Assembly: GCA_934444645.1 (NCBI GenBank)
Contig: CAKSCV010000008.1
Span: 42,341 to 106,340 of the forward strand
Source: an uncultured Eubacteriales bacterium
GTDB taxonomy: Bacteria; Bacillota; Clostridia; Oscillospirales; CAG-382
Direction: 5' to 3'
DNA: 64,000 nt
Made by a program: the position numbers and the translations under genes. The notes beneath the pieces are model-generated. The model saw only the letters and a program-made list of their open reading frames with translations. It was not told where the DNA came from and ran no database searches. This document shows, in pieces, positions 25,699-33,039 of this stretch (positions within the stretch are counted from its first letter, which is position 1; every line of letters starts with the position of its first letter).

Positions 25699-27276
25699 AT
25701 GATTTTTGAAGCACACCGCGGCGTGTCCACAGAATTTCCCGAAAACACCCTGCCGGCCTTTGAGGCGGCTTTTGCACAAGGCTATACCTATGTCGAACTT
25801 GACCCGGCCTTTACAAGCGACGGACACTGCGTCGTTTTCCACGACCATACCGTGAACCGCACCTGCCGTGCCGCGGGCGGCACCGCGCTCGAAAAGGAAA
25901 TCCGCCTTTGCGACCTTTCCTATGAGCAGACGCAGAAACTCGATGCCGGCATCGCCAAAGCCTATAAATTCCGCGGCACCAAAATTCCGTTGCTGTCCGA
26001 GGTGCTGACATGGGCAAAACAAACGGGTGTCACCGTCAAAATCGATAACCGCGTGCAGTCGTTTTCGCAAGAGCAAGCCGCTTCCCTGTTCGATACGGTC
26101 GCCGCTTCCGGTGCCTCCGTCGCCTTCACCGGGTCTGATACGGCCTATATCGCACGCGTGCTTGACCGCTTTCCCGATGCCGAAATCCATTACGACGGCA
26201 TGGTGAATGAAACGACGCTAAAGGAGCTGCGTGCCTTAGTCGGGCAAAACGCGCTCACCGTCTGGCTACCGGTCAAATCGCCCGAAACCGCTTGGGTGAC
26301 CGTTCCGACCGCCGATGAAGCGTTATGCAAAACCGTCAAACGCTACGCAAACCTAGGCTTATGGATTCTAAGCACATCCGAACAGCTCGAACAGGCCGAG
26401 GCCTTTCATGCGGATATCATCGAAACGGCCGGGCAAATCAAGCCGTGCGGCCATGAAGCACGCCTTTTTGACTGCCACACGCACACACATTTTTCGCACG
26501 ACTCAAGCTGTGAGCCGCAGGACAGCCTTGAAAAAGCCCGTTCGTGCGGTCTTGCCGGTCTTGCTTTTACCGACCATTGCGACAACGAGTTCTGCGAAAC
26601 AGAAGATGTTAAAACGCCGATCTTGCGTTCGGCGGACTGTGCGCGCACGTTAGATGCCGAAACGCCGGTCACCGTGCTTTCCGGCGTGGAAATCGGCGAA
26701 GGCGTATGGCACATTCAAAATGCCGATGAACTGATTGCGGCACGCGATTTCGATATCGTACTCGGCTCGGTACACGCCGTGCGGTACAAGGATAAGACAA
26801 TGCCCTATTCCGGTATTGATTTTTCTCTGTTTTCGCAAACCGAAATTGCGGAATTTCTGTCTGTTTATTTTGCGGATATGTTGGAAATGATTCAAAAAAC
26901 GGATTTCGATGTGCTGTCGCATTTGACCTGTCCGTTACGCTATATTTGCGGCAAATACGGCTTTTCGGTCGATCTTGCCGCCTATACCGCCGTCATCGAC
27001 ACGATTCTTTCCGAAATCATCCGCCGCGGCATCGCCTTGGAGGTCAACACCTCTTGCTTGGACTCCGGCTATGATGCACTTATGCCGAATGCGGACATCT
27101 TAAACCGCTACAGGCAGCTTGGCGGCTATCTCATCACCGTCGGCTCGGATGCGCATAGGGCGGAACGCGTTGCCCACGGCTTTGAAAAAACGCGTGAAAT
27201 CCTGCGCGAGCTTGGCTTTCGGAACATCTTCCATTACCGCAAGCGCATCCCGATTCCGCAAAGCATCTTATCCTGA
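25699..27276 (+). CDS. Glycerophosphodiester phosphodiesterase-PHP phosphoesterase fusion
   Basis: 525 residues from the ATG at 25699, with AAGAGG upstream. Residues 1-250 are a GDPD domain: AHRG (His6, Arg7), ENT, VELD (Glu33, Asp35) and FHDHT (His48). Residues 255-525 are a PHP domain of histidinol-phosphatase type: DCHTHTHFSHDS (His260, His262, His267) and GSDAHR (Asp484, His486). Both metal sites look intact. The GDPD half would release glycerol phosphate from phosphodiesters, and the PHP half could remove a phosphate in sequence. Coupled action is inference. A true HisK role is unlikely, since no his genes are nearby. Confidence 0.87.
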   Translation: MIFEAHRGVSTEFPENTLPAFEAAFAQGYTYVELDPAFTSDGHCVVFHDHTVNRTCRAAGGTALEKEIRLCDLSYEQTQKLDAGIAKAYKFRGTKIPLLSEVLTWAKQTGVTVKIDNRVQSFSQEQAASLFDTVAASGASVAFTGSDTAYIARVLDRFPDAEIHYDGMVNETTLKELRALVGQNALTVWLPVKSPETAWVTVPTADEALCKTVKRYANLGLWILSTSEQLEQAEAFHADIIETAGQIKPCGHEARLFDCHTHTHFSHDSSCEPQDSLEKARSCGLAGLAFTDHCDNEFCETEDVKTPILRSADCARTLDAETPVTVLSGVEIGEGVWHIQNADELIAARDFDIVLGSVHAVRYKDKTMPYSGIDFSLFSQTEIAEFLSVYFADMLEMIQKTDFDVLSHLTCPLRYICGKYGFSVDLAAYTAVIDTILSEIIRRGIALEVNTSCLDSGYDALMPNADILNRYRQLGGYLITVGSDAHRAERVAHGFEKTREILRELGFRNIFHYRKRIPIPQSILS

Positions 27277-27428
27277 TGCCGACTGAAAAAAATACAGGCA
27301 CCTATACATATAGCACCGTCGGCTGAATATGTCACATGCTTATGATACTTTTTCGAAAAAACAACACCTTTATCCGAATATTTGCAATTTTTCGCCGCAA
27401 GTTGCCGCTTGCGGCGGCGGAAGCGGTA
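27277..27428. other. Intergenic, nothing firm
   Basis: A possible GCCGAC/GTCGGC stem (27279-27323) lacks a T-run. The last bases carry a G+C-rich GGCGGCGGAAGCGG block that is repeated ahead of the second module at about 36790. Confidence 0.4.
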
Positions 27429-27457
27429 TTGACATATTGGTTTTTTTGCCGTATAAT
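27429..27457 (+). promoter_or_regulatory. Promoter of putative toxin mRNA, copy 1
   Basis: TTGACA (27429-27434), 17-bp spacer, TATAAT (27452-27457), perfect hexamers. The spacer starts TATTGG, as in copy 2. Confidence 0.9.
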
Positions 27458-27461
27458 AGAG

Positions 27462-27485
27462 CCTGCCGGAAGTGATTCCGGCAGG
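27462..27485 (+). promoter_or_regulatory. 5'-end hairpin of toxin mRNA, copy 1
   Basis: CCTGCCGGA-(6)-TCCGGCAGG lies at the predicted +1. The same hairpin core GCCGGA/TCCGGC begins copy 2 at 36841. A second perfect stem, CCACCTTTC/GAAAGGTGG, is at 27542-27566 just before the ribosome site and could pair with it. Confidence 0.7.
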
Positions 27486-27603
27486 GCGAGACTTCATTCT
27501 GAGCTTGAAAGAGAGTTCTTTTTGTTTCAAGTTCTTTGGCTCCACCTTTCTTCGAAAGAAAGGTGGACGGCGGTTGTGCCATTCCCGAAAGGGGGTGGTT
27601 GTT

Positions 27604-27675
27604 ATGCAGAAATACATAAGATTTATTATCTTTGCTATTCTCATAGCAATAGCTTTTACATTAAAAGTAAAATAA
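27604..27675 (+). CDS. Putative type I toxin peptide (23 aa, one membrane helix), copy 1
   Basis: 23-residue ORF with a very strong Shine-Dalgarno (AAAGGGGGTGG at 27588-27598). The peptide is a short polar start (MQKYIR), about 14 hydrophobic residues (FIIFAILIAIAF) and a basic tail (KVK), the shape of small membrane toxins of type I systems. It has a consensus promoter, a ~140-base structured leader, a symmetric terminator overlapping its stop, and an opposing promoter for a short RNA. It is not similar enough to any named toxin family for me to assign one. Confidence 0.65.
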   Translation: MQKYIRFIIFAILIAIAFTLKVK

Positions 27676-27752
27676 CCGCCCCAAGCATCACTTTGTAGCG
27701 GTTATTTTTAACTGATATATCGTGGCGCAACCGTTTGAGGTCTTGCCCTTAC
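27665..27752 (-). ncRNA. Putative antisense antitoxin RNA, copy 1
   Basis: Predicted ~85-nt RNA starting near 27752 from the minus promoter and ending at the symmetric terminator. It is complementary to the 3' end of the toxin mRNA, including the terminator arms and the last codons. Its 5' part (TGTAAGGGCAAGACCTC through GGTTGCGCC) is identical in copy 2, although the peptides differ. Confidence 0.6.
27669..27708. terminator. Symmetric terminator shared by toxin mRNA and antisense RNA, copy 1
   Basis: 11-bp perfect arms AAAATAACCGC / GCGGTTATTTT (27669-27679 and 27698-27708), with T-runs in both directions. Confidence 0.88.
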
Positions 27753-27758
27753 ACTTAT

Positions 27759-27786
27759 ATTATATGCTTTTTCCATGAAAAGTCAA
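27759..27786 (-). promoter_or_regulatory. Antisense RNA promoter, copy 1
   Basis: TTGACT (27786-27781), 16-bp spacer, TATAAT (27764-27759), minus strand; the same hexamers and spacing occur in copy 2. Confidence 0.85.
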
Positions 27787-27805
27787 TACCTTTTGAGAAA
27801 GTTTT

Positions 27806-27839
27806 CGCCGTGAGTTTTTACTTACGGCGCTATTTTTTT
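27806..27839 (+). terminator. Second plus-strand terminator after antisense promoter, copy 1
   Basis: CGCCGTGAG / CTTACGGCG stem followed by TATTTTTTT. Copy 2 keeps the same hairpin with a T-A to T-G pair change. A toxin mRNA ending here would cover the whole antisense RNA. Confidence 0.75.
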
Positions 27840-27861
27840 GAAAAGACAGGAGGAAAAGAAC

Positions 27862-28047
27862 ATGGTAAGCTGCTTCAAAGGCAAATTCCGTTTGACAAGT
27901 CCGAGCGGTGACCGGGTGTTAAACGGAGTCAAAGGCTATCACCACGGCATTGACCTTGTCGGGCTTGACGACACGACGGTATACAGCATTGTGGACGGCA
28001 AGGTTCGCACCGGTTCAGACAACAGTGCCGGGAACGCGGTATCATGA
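27862..28047 (+). pseudogene. Truncated M23 peptidase (endolysin-like) fragment
   Basis: 61-codon ORF with AGGAGG ahead of the ATG at 27862. The text resembles the start of an M23 zinc endopeptidase domain of phage-type endolysins (FRLTSPSGDRVLNG, then YHHGIDLVGLDDTTVYSIV). The metal-binding HxxxD is present, but the frame stops after about 60 residues, well before the second HxH motif. It is a remnant between the copy 1 module and the tRNA-Met terminator, suggesting a decayed prophage lysis end. Confidence 0.7.
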
Positions 28048-28075
28048 GAAGTTGAATAAGAAGTAAAAGTAAAAG

Positions 28076-28112
28076 AAAAGCACCGAGCAGAAATACTCTG
28101 TTCGGTGCTTTT
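28076..28112. terminator. Terminator hairpin downstream of tRNA-Met
   Basis: AAAAGCACCGA-GCAG / CTG-TTCGGTGCTTTT stem, symmetric. A homologous hairpin ends the tRNA-Glu transcript at 37165-37204. Confidence 0.8.
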
Positions 28113-28182
28113 CTCATTGGAGCCAACAATTCAAAACGAAACAGCCCCGTATCATAAACAAAGTGTTCGCTTGGCTCCCCTT

Positions 28183-28259
28183 TGGTGCACCTTCAGGGAC
28201 TCGAACCCCGGACCAACCGGTTATGAGCCGGTAGCTCTGACCAACTGAGCTAAAGGTGC
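28183..28259 (-). tRNA. tRNA-Met (CAU)
   Basis: 77 nt with encoded CCA. Acceptor GCACCTT/AAGGTGC, D-stem GCTC/GAGC, anticodon stem ACCGG/CCGGT with loop CTCATAA, T-arm CGGGG-TTCGAGT-CCCTG. CAU could in principle be Ile2; elongator Met fits the overall sequence best. Confidence 0.93.
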
Positions 28260-28289
28260 TTATTCCGCTGTCATTTTGTCAACAGAATA

Positions 28290-28318
28290 AGTATAGCACA
28301 GTTCCTTTGATTTGTCAA
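28290..28318 (-). promoter_or_regulatory. tRNA-Met promoter
   Basis: TTGACA (28318-28313), 17-bp spacer, TATACT (28295-28290). Confidence 0.85.
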
Positions 28319-28359
28319 TAAAAATATTTTTTCTTTTTTGCCGCATCGGTCAAAAGAGC

Positions 28360-29706
28360 TTACCGTCTGCCGCGGCGGTGTCTTTTGCGCATGACAACTG
28401 CCGACAGTGCAAAATAGATTCCAAACAACACAATCGCCGCTATCACAAACACGCGAAACCATTCGCCGAGCACCACGCGCTTGGCTCTGTCTAAAAAATA
28501 CAGCACATTGCTTTTATCGATGCTTTGGCTGGCAACCAGCTTTACGGTGCCGAGGACGGTTTCGCCCTTATACTTCACGACTACTTCGCCGAATGCTTCG
28601 CCTTCTTTGACGGGAGCGATGGCAAAATCCTCGCTCACACGCGGCTCGGTAGAGATATCTGCGGCAAAATTCAGCTCCTTCGGCAGCAATGCCTTCAATT
28701 CCTCTGCCGGCAGCAGGGTAACATAATCCGTATCCACCGCCAAATGCACCGGAAGCTCCGAAATCAGCGTCTTGGGCGACAAAACGGTCGTATATGCAAA
28801 ATGGTTCAGGCACATGGAGAGTAATGCCGCCGCATCGGTACACGCCCGGTTGGACTCCTCGTCGGCATAGGCGTTCATAATCACGCAAATATAGGTCAAA
28901 CCCGACTCGTCGACAGCACTCGTGACAATGCATTCCCCGGCTTCGGGTGTATTACCGAGCGACATTCCCTTAGCCGCGGAATAATAGTATTTATCCGAAC
29001 GCACACGCGAAATAAGCAGATTGCGGTTTAACAACACGCGCTGACGCGAGGTCTGCGGTGTCGGCGGAACAATGTAACGCGTGGTGCAGCTCATTTCATA
29101 AAGCGGATTGATATAGTAAAAATACCGGGCAATGACGGCAATATCCCTTGCCGTTGTCACCATAGACGTGTCATGGATGCCGGTCGGGTTGACAAACTTC
29201 GTGGATACCGCACCGATGGCAGCCGCCTTCTCATTCATCATTTGACAAAAGCTTTCGATACTGCCGCCGACATATTCCGCAAGCACATTGGCCGCATCGT
29301 TGGCACCCGTCACCAACAAACCGTATAACAGCTGCTCCGCCGTGAACGTTTCGCCCTCTTTAATGGCCATATTCGTACCTCGTGCGGCACGAACAGCCGA
29401 GCCGGAGGCGGTGATCGAAACAGAAAGCTCCGGAATGTTTTCATACGCTACAATCGCGGTCATAAGCTTAACGGTGGAAGCCGGATAGACAACGTCGTTC
29501 GGATTTTTTTGGTACATCACACTGCCGGTTTCAACATTATACACATAAGCACTGTACCCATTGACCTCCGGGACATCGGCAATGCCGGCATATTCGACAA
29601 ACGATTTTCCGTCATATAAGCGTTCGGGAAAAGCTTCTTCTGCCGTACAGAGCAAACAGAACAGCGCACAAAGGCAAAGAAAGACCCCCGCTTTCATTTT
29701 CTTCAC
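28360..29706 (-). CDS. D-Ala-D-Ala carboxypeptidase-like protein (PBP5 family), altered motifs
   Basis: 448 residues from a GTG at 29706 (GGAGGG upstream, GTGA overlap with ribF). A signal peptide is followed by a serine-peptidase S11 domain with SxxK as S77-T-V-K80. The second motif, normally SxN, reads G134-A-N136. The third, normally K-T-G, reads S249-L-G251 in an otherwise well-aligned segment (LGNTPEAGECIV). A C-terminal beta domain, one transmembrane helix (about 417-437) and a basic tail follow. The family trims peptidoglycan stem peptides; this member may be inactive or changed in specificity. Confidence 0.88.
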   Translation of the reverse strand: MKKMKAGVFLCLCALFCLLCTAEEAFPERLYDGKSFVEYAGIADVPEVNGYSAYVYNVETGSVMYQKNPNDVVYPASTVKLMTAIVAYENIPELSVSITASGSAVRAARGTNMAIKEGETFTAEQLLYGLLVTGANDAANVLAEYVGGSIESFCQMMNEKAAAIGAVSTKFVNPTGIHDTSMVTTARDIAVIARYFYYINPLYEMSCTTRYIVPPTPQTSRQRVLLNRNLLISRVRSDKYYYSAAKGMSLGNTPEAGECIVTSAVDESGLTYICVIMNAYADEESNRACTDAAALLSMCLNHFAYTTVLSPKTLISELPVHLAVDTDYVTLLPAEELKALLPKELNFAADISTEPRVSEDFAIAPVKEGEAFGEVVVKYKGETVLGTVKLVASQSIDKSNVLYFLDRAKRVVLGEWFRVFVIAAIVLFGIYFALSAVVMRKRHRRGRR

Positions 29707-30659
29707 AGCTGACCCTCCTCATCCCGTAAAAGCTCCGGATGCGCTTGAAAATAGGCTCTTGTTTGTTCGATATTTTTCAAAACATTTGCCTGCAATTCGT
29801 CCAAAGACGCAAATTTCTTTTCCGGGCGCAGCATTTTGCAGAACGAGACGGTAATGTCGCGGCCGTACAAATTTTCTTTGAAATCGAGAATATGCGTTTC
29901 GAAAACCACCGGCGGATGGGAAAGCCCTTGCGACACAGTTGGGCGCACACCGACATTGACCACGCCCGGACGGCTCTTTCCGTCTACGCGGCAAAGGCAC
30001 GCATACACACCGAATTTCGGCACGGCTTTGCCGCTGTATTCCAACTGATTGACCGTCGGAAAACCGAGCTTTCGCCCAAGCTCTGCGCCGTGCACCACCT
30101 TGGTGCGGATGAAATAGGCATATCCGAGAAAGCGGCACGCTTTTTCCATATCGCCGTCGGCAATCAAACGGCGCACCTCGGTGGAGGAAACACAAACACT
30201 GTCAAGCACAACGCTCGGCACGATCTCGACCTTGCAGCCGTATGCACCCAAAAGGCGGCGCAGGGAATCACTTCCGGCCGCCGCATTTTTTCCGAACGTA
30301 AAGTTTTCGCCGCACACAACAGCGCTTGGTGCAAAGCGTTTTGCCAAATACGCGCAAAATTCTTCGGGCGTAAAATTCTTCACCGCTTCAAAGTCGTCCG
30401 CACAGACAAAATCGATGCCCAGTGCCGCAAACAATTCGTTTTTTTCGGCATCGGTGGTCAAAAGCGAAAAATCCTTCGCTCCGAGCATTTTTTTTGTGTT
30501 GATGCGAAAGGTATACACGCCTGCCCTTCCGCCGATATCCGCCGCAAGGCGCACAGTCGTTTCAAGCAGCTTCCGGTGTCCCAAGTGGACGCCGTCAAAA
30601 TCGCCGAGTGCCAACACGTTGGGTTCGGATAAGCCCTCGCCGGTTCGAATCATATCCAT
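29703..30659 (-). CDS. ribF: Bifunctional riboflavin kinase/FAD synthetase
   Basis: 318 residues, normal RibF length. The N-terminal FAD synthetase nucleotidyltransferase has ALGDFDGVHLGHRKLL, and the C-terminal kinase has GRKLGFPTVNQ and GVYACLC. It makes FMN and then FAD from riboflavin and ATP. The ATG at 30659 or the one at 30653 are both possible behind GAGG. It sits in the long minus-strand housekeeping run. ThyX, an FAD enzyme, is in the same run. Confidence 0.96.
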   Translation of the reverse strand: MDMIRTGEGLSEPNVLALGDFDGVHLGHRKLLETTVRLAADIGGRAGVYTFRINTKKMLGAKDFSLLTTDAEKNELFAALGIDFVCADDFEAVKNFTPEEFCAYLAKRFAPSAVVCGENFTFGKNAAAGSDSLRRLLGAYGCKVEIVPSVVLDSVCVSSTEVRRLIADGDMEKACRFLGYAYFIRTKVVHGAELGRKLGFPTVNQLEYSGKAVPKFGVYACLCRVDGKSRPGVVNVGVRPTVSQGLSHPPVVFETHILDFKENLYGRDITVSFCKMLRPEKKFASLDELQANVLKNIEQTRAYFQAHPELLRDEEGQL

Positions 30660-30697
30660 AGTTCCTCACAAATCGCGCCGCTTTGGGGCGCGAGCTC

Positions 30698-31861
30698 TCA
30701 CAAAAACAGAATTAAACCGTACGCCACAAACGCCAAAATCAGTGCCGGTGAAAACAGCACACGCCAGAATTTATGAAACGTATAACCGGTCTCGGCCGTC
30801 AGCCGAAACGGCTTGGAACGGAAAATCACAAGGTTTTCGCTTTCCGCCGGTGCTTGAGCGGCTCGGTCATTTTCCGTTTTTTGCGTGTCGTTTTGCATGA
30901 CAAGCACCGATACCGCCTTTTTGGTGCACACAATTTCCAAGCTTTTCAGATAAAACAACAAAAACACGAACACGGCTAATACCAGCACAACCAGCACAAA
31001 ATAGCCGCCGGCACGTTCCGACGCGATAAACGAAAGCTGTGCCGAAAAGGTAAGCGACACAAACCGAAACACGGCATGAACAAGCATTCCCGGAACGATC
31101 GAACCGCAGACGTGCCTTAAAATGCCTGATAGCACACCGACCGTCAAATATACGGGAAAACCGGCAAAATCAAAGTGGATGAGCGCATACGCAAGCGCCG
31201 AAGCCGTAATCCCGGCAAAGCCGCCTGCCGCCTCCGAAAGCGACGTCTGCAATACGCCGCGGAAAAAGATTTCTTCACATACGACCGGAACGAGGACATA
31301 TAAAAGCAAATGAATCCAAAAATCGTTTTGGAACGAAAGCCGCACCGGCTCACGCACGGCAAGGCCTGAAAAAAAACAGGCAAGCGAAAACTTTTCAGCC
31401 GCCACAGCCGCAATCATCAAAGCTAAACTCAAAAACAGAAAGGTCGCATACACTGGCGAAAACCGATGTATGTGCAGACCGGCAAAGCCCGTTTTCTGCA
31501 CGGCAAACACATAAATCACGGACGGAACAAGGAAAAGTGCACACGGGAAAAATGCATACAAAAGTGCGTGCCGGCGTTCGGAAAGGCTTTGAAAAATCCC
31601 TTGACGGTACAAAACAAAAACGACGGCAGCCAACGCAAAGCATATTGCAAATAGCGCATACACCTTTATAAAGCCGACCGCATAGACCTTGGAATCGGTT
31701 TCATCGGCTCTTTTTTTTGCCGGACGGAAGGCATAGATCCGCTGTTTTTTAGGCTTCTCTTCGTTTTTTTCGGGTTCCGGCGAAGGATTTTCGTCTTCGC
31801 CGACATACGCGGGATTGACATCCAATTCGTCAAAGCTCACGCGTTTTTTACGGGCAGACAC
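30698..31861 (-). CDS. CPBP-family intramembrane protease
   Basis: 387 residues from a GTG at 31861 with GGGGAT upstream. An acidic cytoplasmic N-terminus (about 70 residues) precedes eight or so membrane helices. The Abi/CPBP motifs EEIFFRGVLQ and HFDFAGFPVY supply the glutamates and histidines of the metal site. A C-terminal cytoplasmic linker with a last helix follows. Members process prenylated proteins or bacteriocin peptides; the substrate here is unknown. It overlaps the upstream cyclo-ligase gene by 14 bases. Confidence 0.88.
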   Translation of the reverse strand: MSARKKRVSFDELDVNPAYVGEDENPSPEPEKNEEKPKKQRIYAFRPAKKRADETDSKVYAVGFIKVYALFAICFALAAVVFVLYRQGIFQSLSERRHALLYAFFPCALFLVPSVIYVFAVQKTGFAGLHIHRFSPVYATFLFLSLALMIAAVAAEKFSLACFFSGLAVREPVRLSFQNDFWIHLLLYVLVPVVCEEIFFRGVLQTSLSEAAGGFAGITASALAYALIHFDFAGFPVYLTVGVLSGILRHVCGSIVPGMLVHAVFRFVSLTFSAQLSFIASERAGGYFVLVVLVLAVFVFLLFYLKSLEIVCTKKAVSVLVMQNDTQKTENDRAAQAPAESENLVIFRSKPFRLTAETGYTFHKFWRVLFSPALILAFVAYGLILFL

Positions 31862-32462
31862 GTTTGTTTATCCCCTTTTCGGTCACAATAAAATCAACGG
31901 GTTTATCGGTGCGTTTTTCGATCGGAAGCGCGTCGCGGCAAACGCATGCCTCATAGGCAAGTCCCATCGAAACGCCGGTGAAGTTCGCCAAAAAACGATC
32001 GTAATAGCCTTTTCCGTAGCCGATCCGATAGCCGTAGACATCAAAACAAATGCCCGGCACCAAGCAGAGATCCGGCTTTTGCGAACTCGGCACATACGCC
32101 TTTTCCGCACGTTCCTCCGGCTCCAAAACACCGAACGCGCCCTTCTGCAATTCTTCAAGGCTTCCGACGGCAAAAAAGCGCAGGAGGCCTCCCGGATAGC
32201 TTTTCGGCAGATACAGCTCACGGCCGCAGGCAAGCACTTTGCGGCAGAATTCCGTCGTTTCGACCTCGCCCGCAAGCGACGCATACGCAAGGATTTTTCC
32301 GGAATACCGAACGCTCATGCTGTCAAGAAGCGCTTCTTCGATACACGCGTCAAAGCGCGCTTTGTCCTCCGGCAGCAAGCTTTCCCGGACGGCTTTATAC
32401 GCCTGCCGCACACGTTTCTTTTCGGCGCGTTTTTCCGAAACGCATCGGCTGCTATCGCGCAC
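31848..32462 (-). CDS. 5-formyltetrahydrofolate cyclo-ligase
   Basis: 204 residues from a GTG at 32462 (AAGGAG seven bases upstream). It converts 5-formyl-THF to 5,10-methenyl-THF using ATP. Diagnostic segments are the N-terminal basic helix (EKRAEKKRVRQAYKAVRESL), LVPGICFD and the phosphate loop GYRIGYGKGYYDRFL. It overlaps the DJ-1 gene by 11 bases and the CPBP gene by 14. It fits with thyX and tmk as folate-linked thymidylate metabolism. Confidence 0.95.
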   Translation of the reverse strand: MRDSSRCVSEKRAEKKRVRQAYKAVRESLLPEDKARFDACIEEALLDSMSVRYSGKILAYASLAGEVETTEFCRKVLACGRELYLPKSYPGGLLRFFAVGSLEELQKGAFGVLEPEERAEKAYVPSSQKPDLCLVPGICFDVYGYRIGYGKGYYDRFLANFTGVSMGLAYEACVCRDALPIEKRTDKPVDFIVTEKGINKRVCP

Positions 32463-33000
32463 AGATGGACTCCTTCACATTTAACGCCGCAGCCTTGCTT
32501 TTCAATGTCTCAATGATGGCAAACGCGAATTCCTCCGACGCACCTGCCGCTTTCGCCGTGATAAACAATCCGTCGCAGACCACCGCGCTGTCGGCGCAAA
32601 CGACTGCACCGGCCTTTTCCAGTTCCTCGAGCATATCCGGATAGCACACGCATTTTTTGCCTTTCAAAAGGCCTGCTTTCGCCAAAATCGTCGGAGCGGC
32701 ACAGATGGCGGATATCCGAATGCCCTTGGCATACGCTTCGTGAATAAGCTGCATGGCGTGCGCACTTTCCGAGATGCCTTTCACGCCGCCGAGACCTCCC
32801 GGCAGAATGAGCATATCGGCGTTGTCGAGCGTTACGTCTTCGAGCGGCATATCCGCCTGCACGCCGATTCTCTTTGAGCCGACGACAAGCATTTTTCCGA
32901 TGCCGCACGTTTTGACATCAATGCCGGCACGGCGCAGATAATCCACCTGTGTCAACGCTTCGATCTCCTCAAAGCCATCGGCAAGAAATACATAGACCAT
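32452..33000 (-). CDS. DJ-1/PfpI family protein
   Basis: 182 residues from the ATG at 33000, chosen for GGGAGG upstream. The DJ-1 landmarks are FLADGFEEIEALT (Glu in the active-site pocket), LILPGG and the nucleophile elbow ISAICAAPTIL with the reactive cysteine. Members include deglycase-like, chaperone-like and stress proteins; the true activity is debated. It overlaps the cyclo-ligase gene. Confidence 0.93.
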   Translation of the reverse strand: MVYVFLADGFEEIEALTQVDYLRRAGIDVKTCGIGKMLVVGSKRIGVQADMPLEDVTLDNADMLILPGGLGGVKGISESAHAMQLIHEAYAKGIRISAICAAPTILAKAGLLKGKKCVCYPDMLEELEKAGAVVCADSAVVCDGLFITAKAAGASEEFAFAIIETLKSKAAALNVKESICAR

Positions 33001-33039
33001 AAAACAACCTCCCATTCGGACGGCGAAAGGTTTCGCCTG

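Noticed and set aside
28183..28259. tRNA-Ile2 instead of tRNA-Met
   Set aside because: CAU anticodon allows it, but no tilS or identity evidence is visible and the overall arms fit elongator Met; kept as a caveat.
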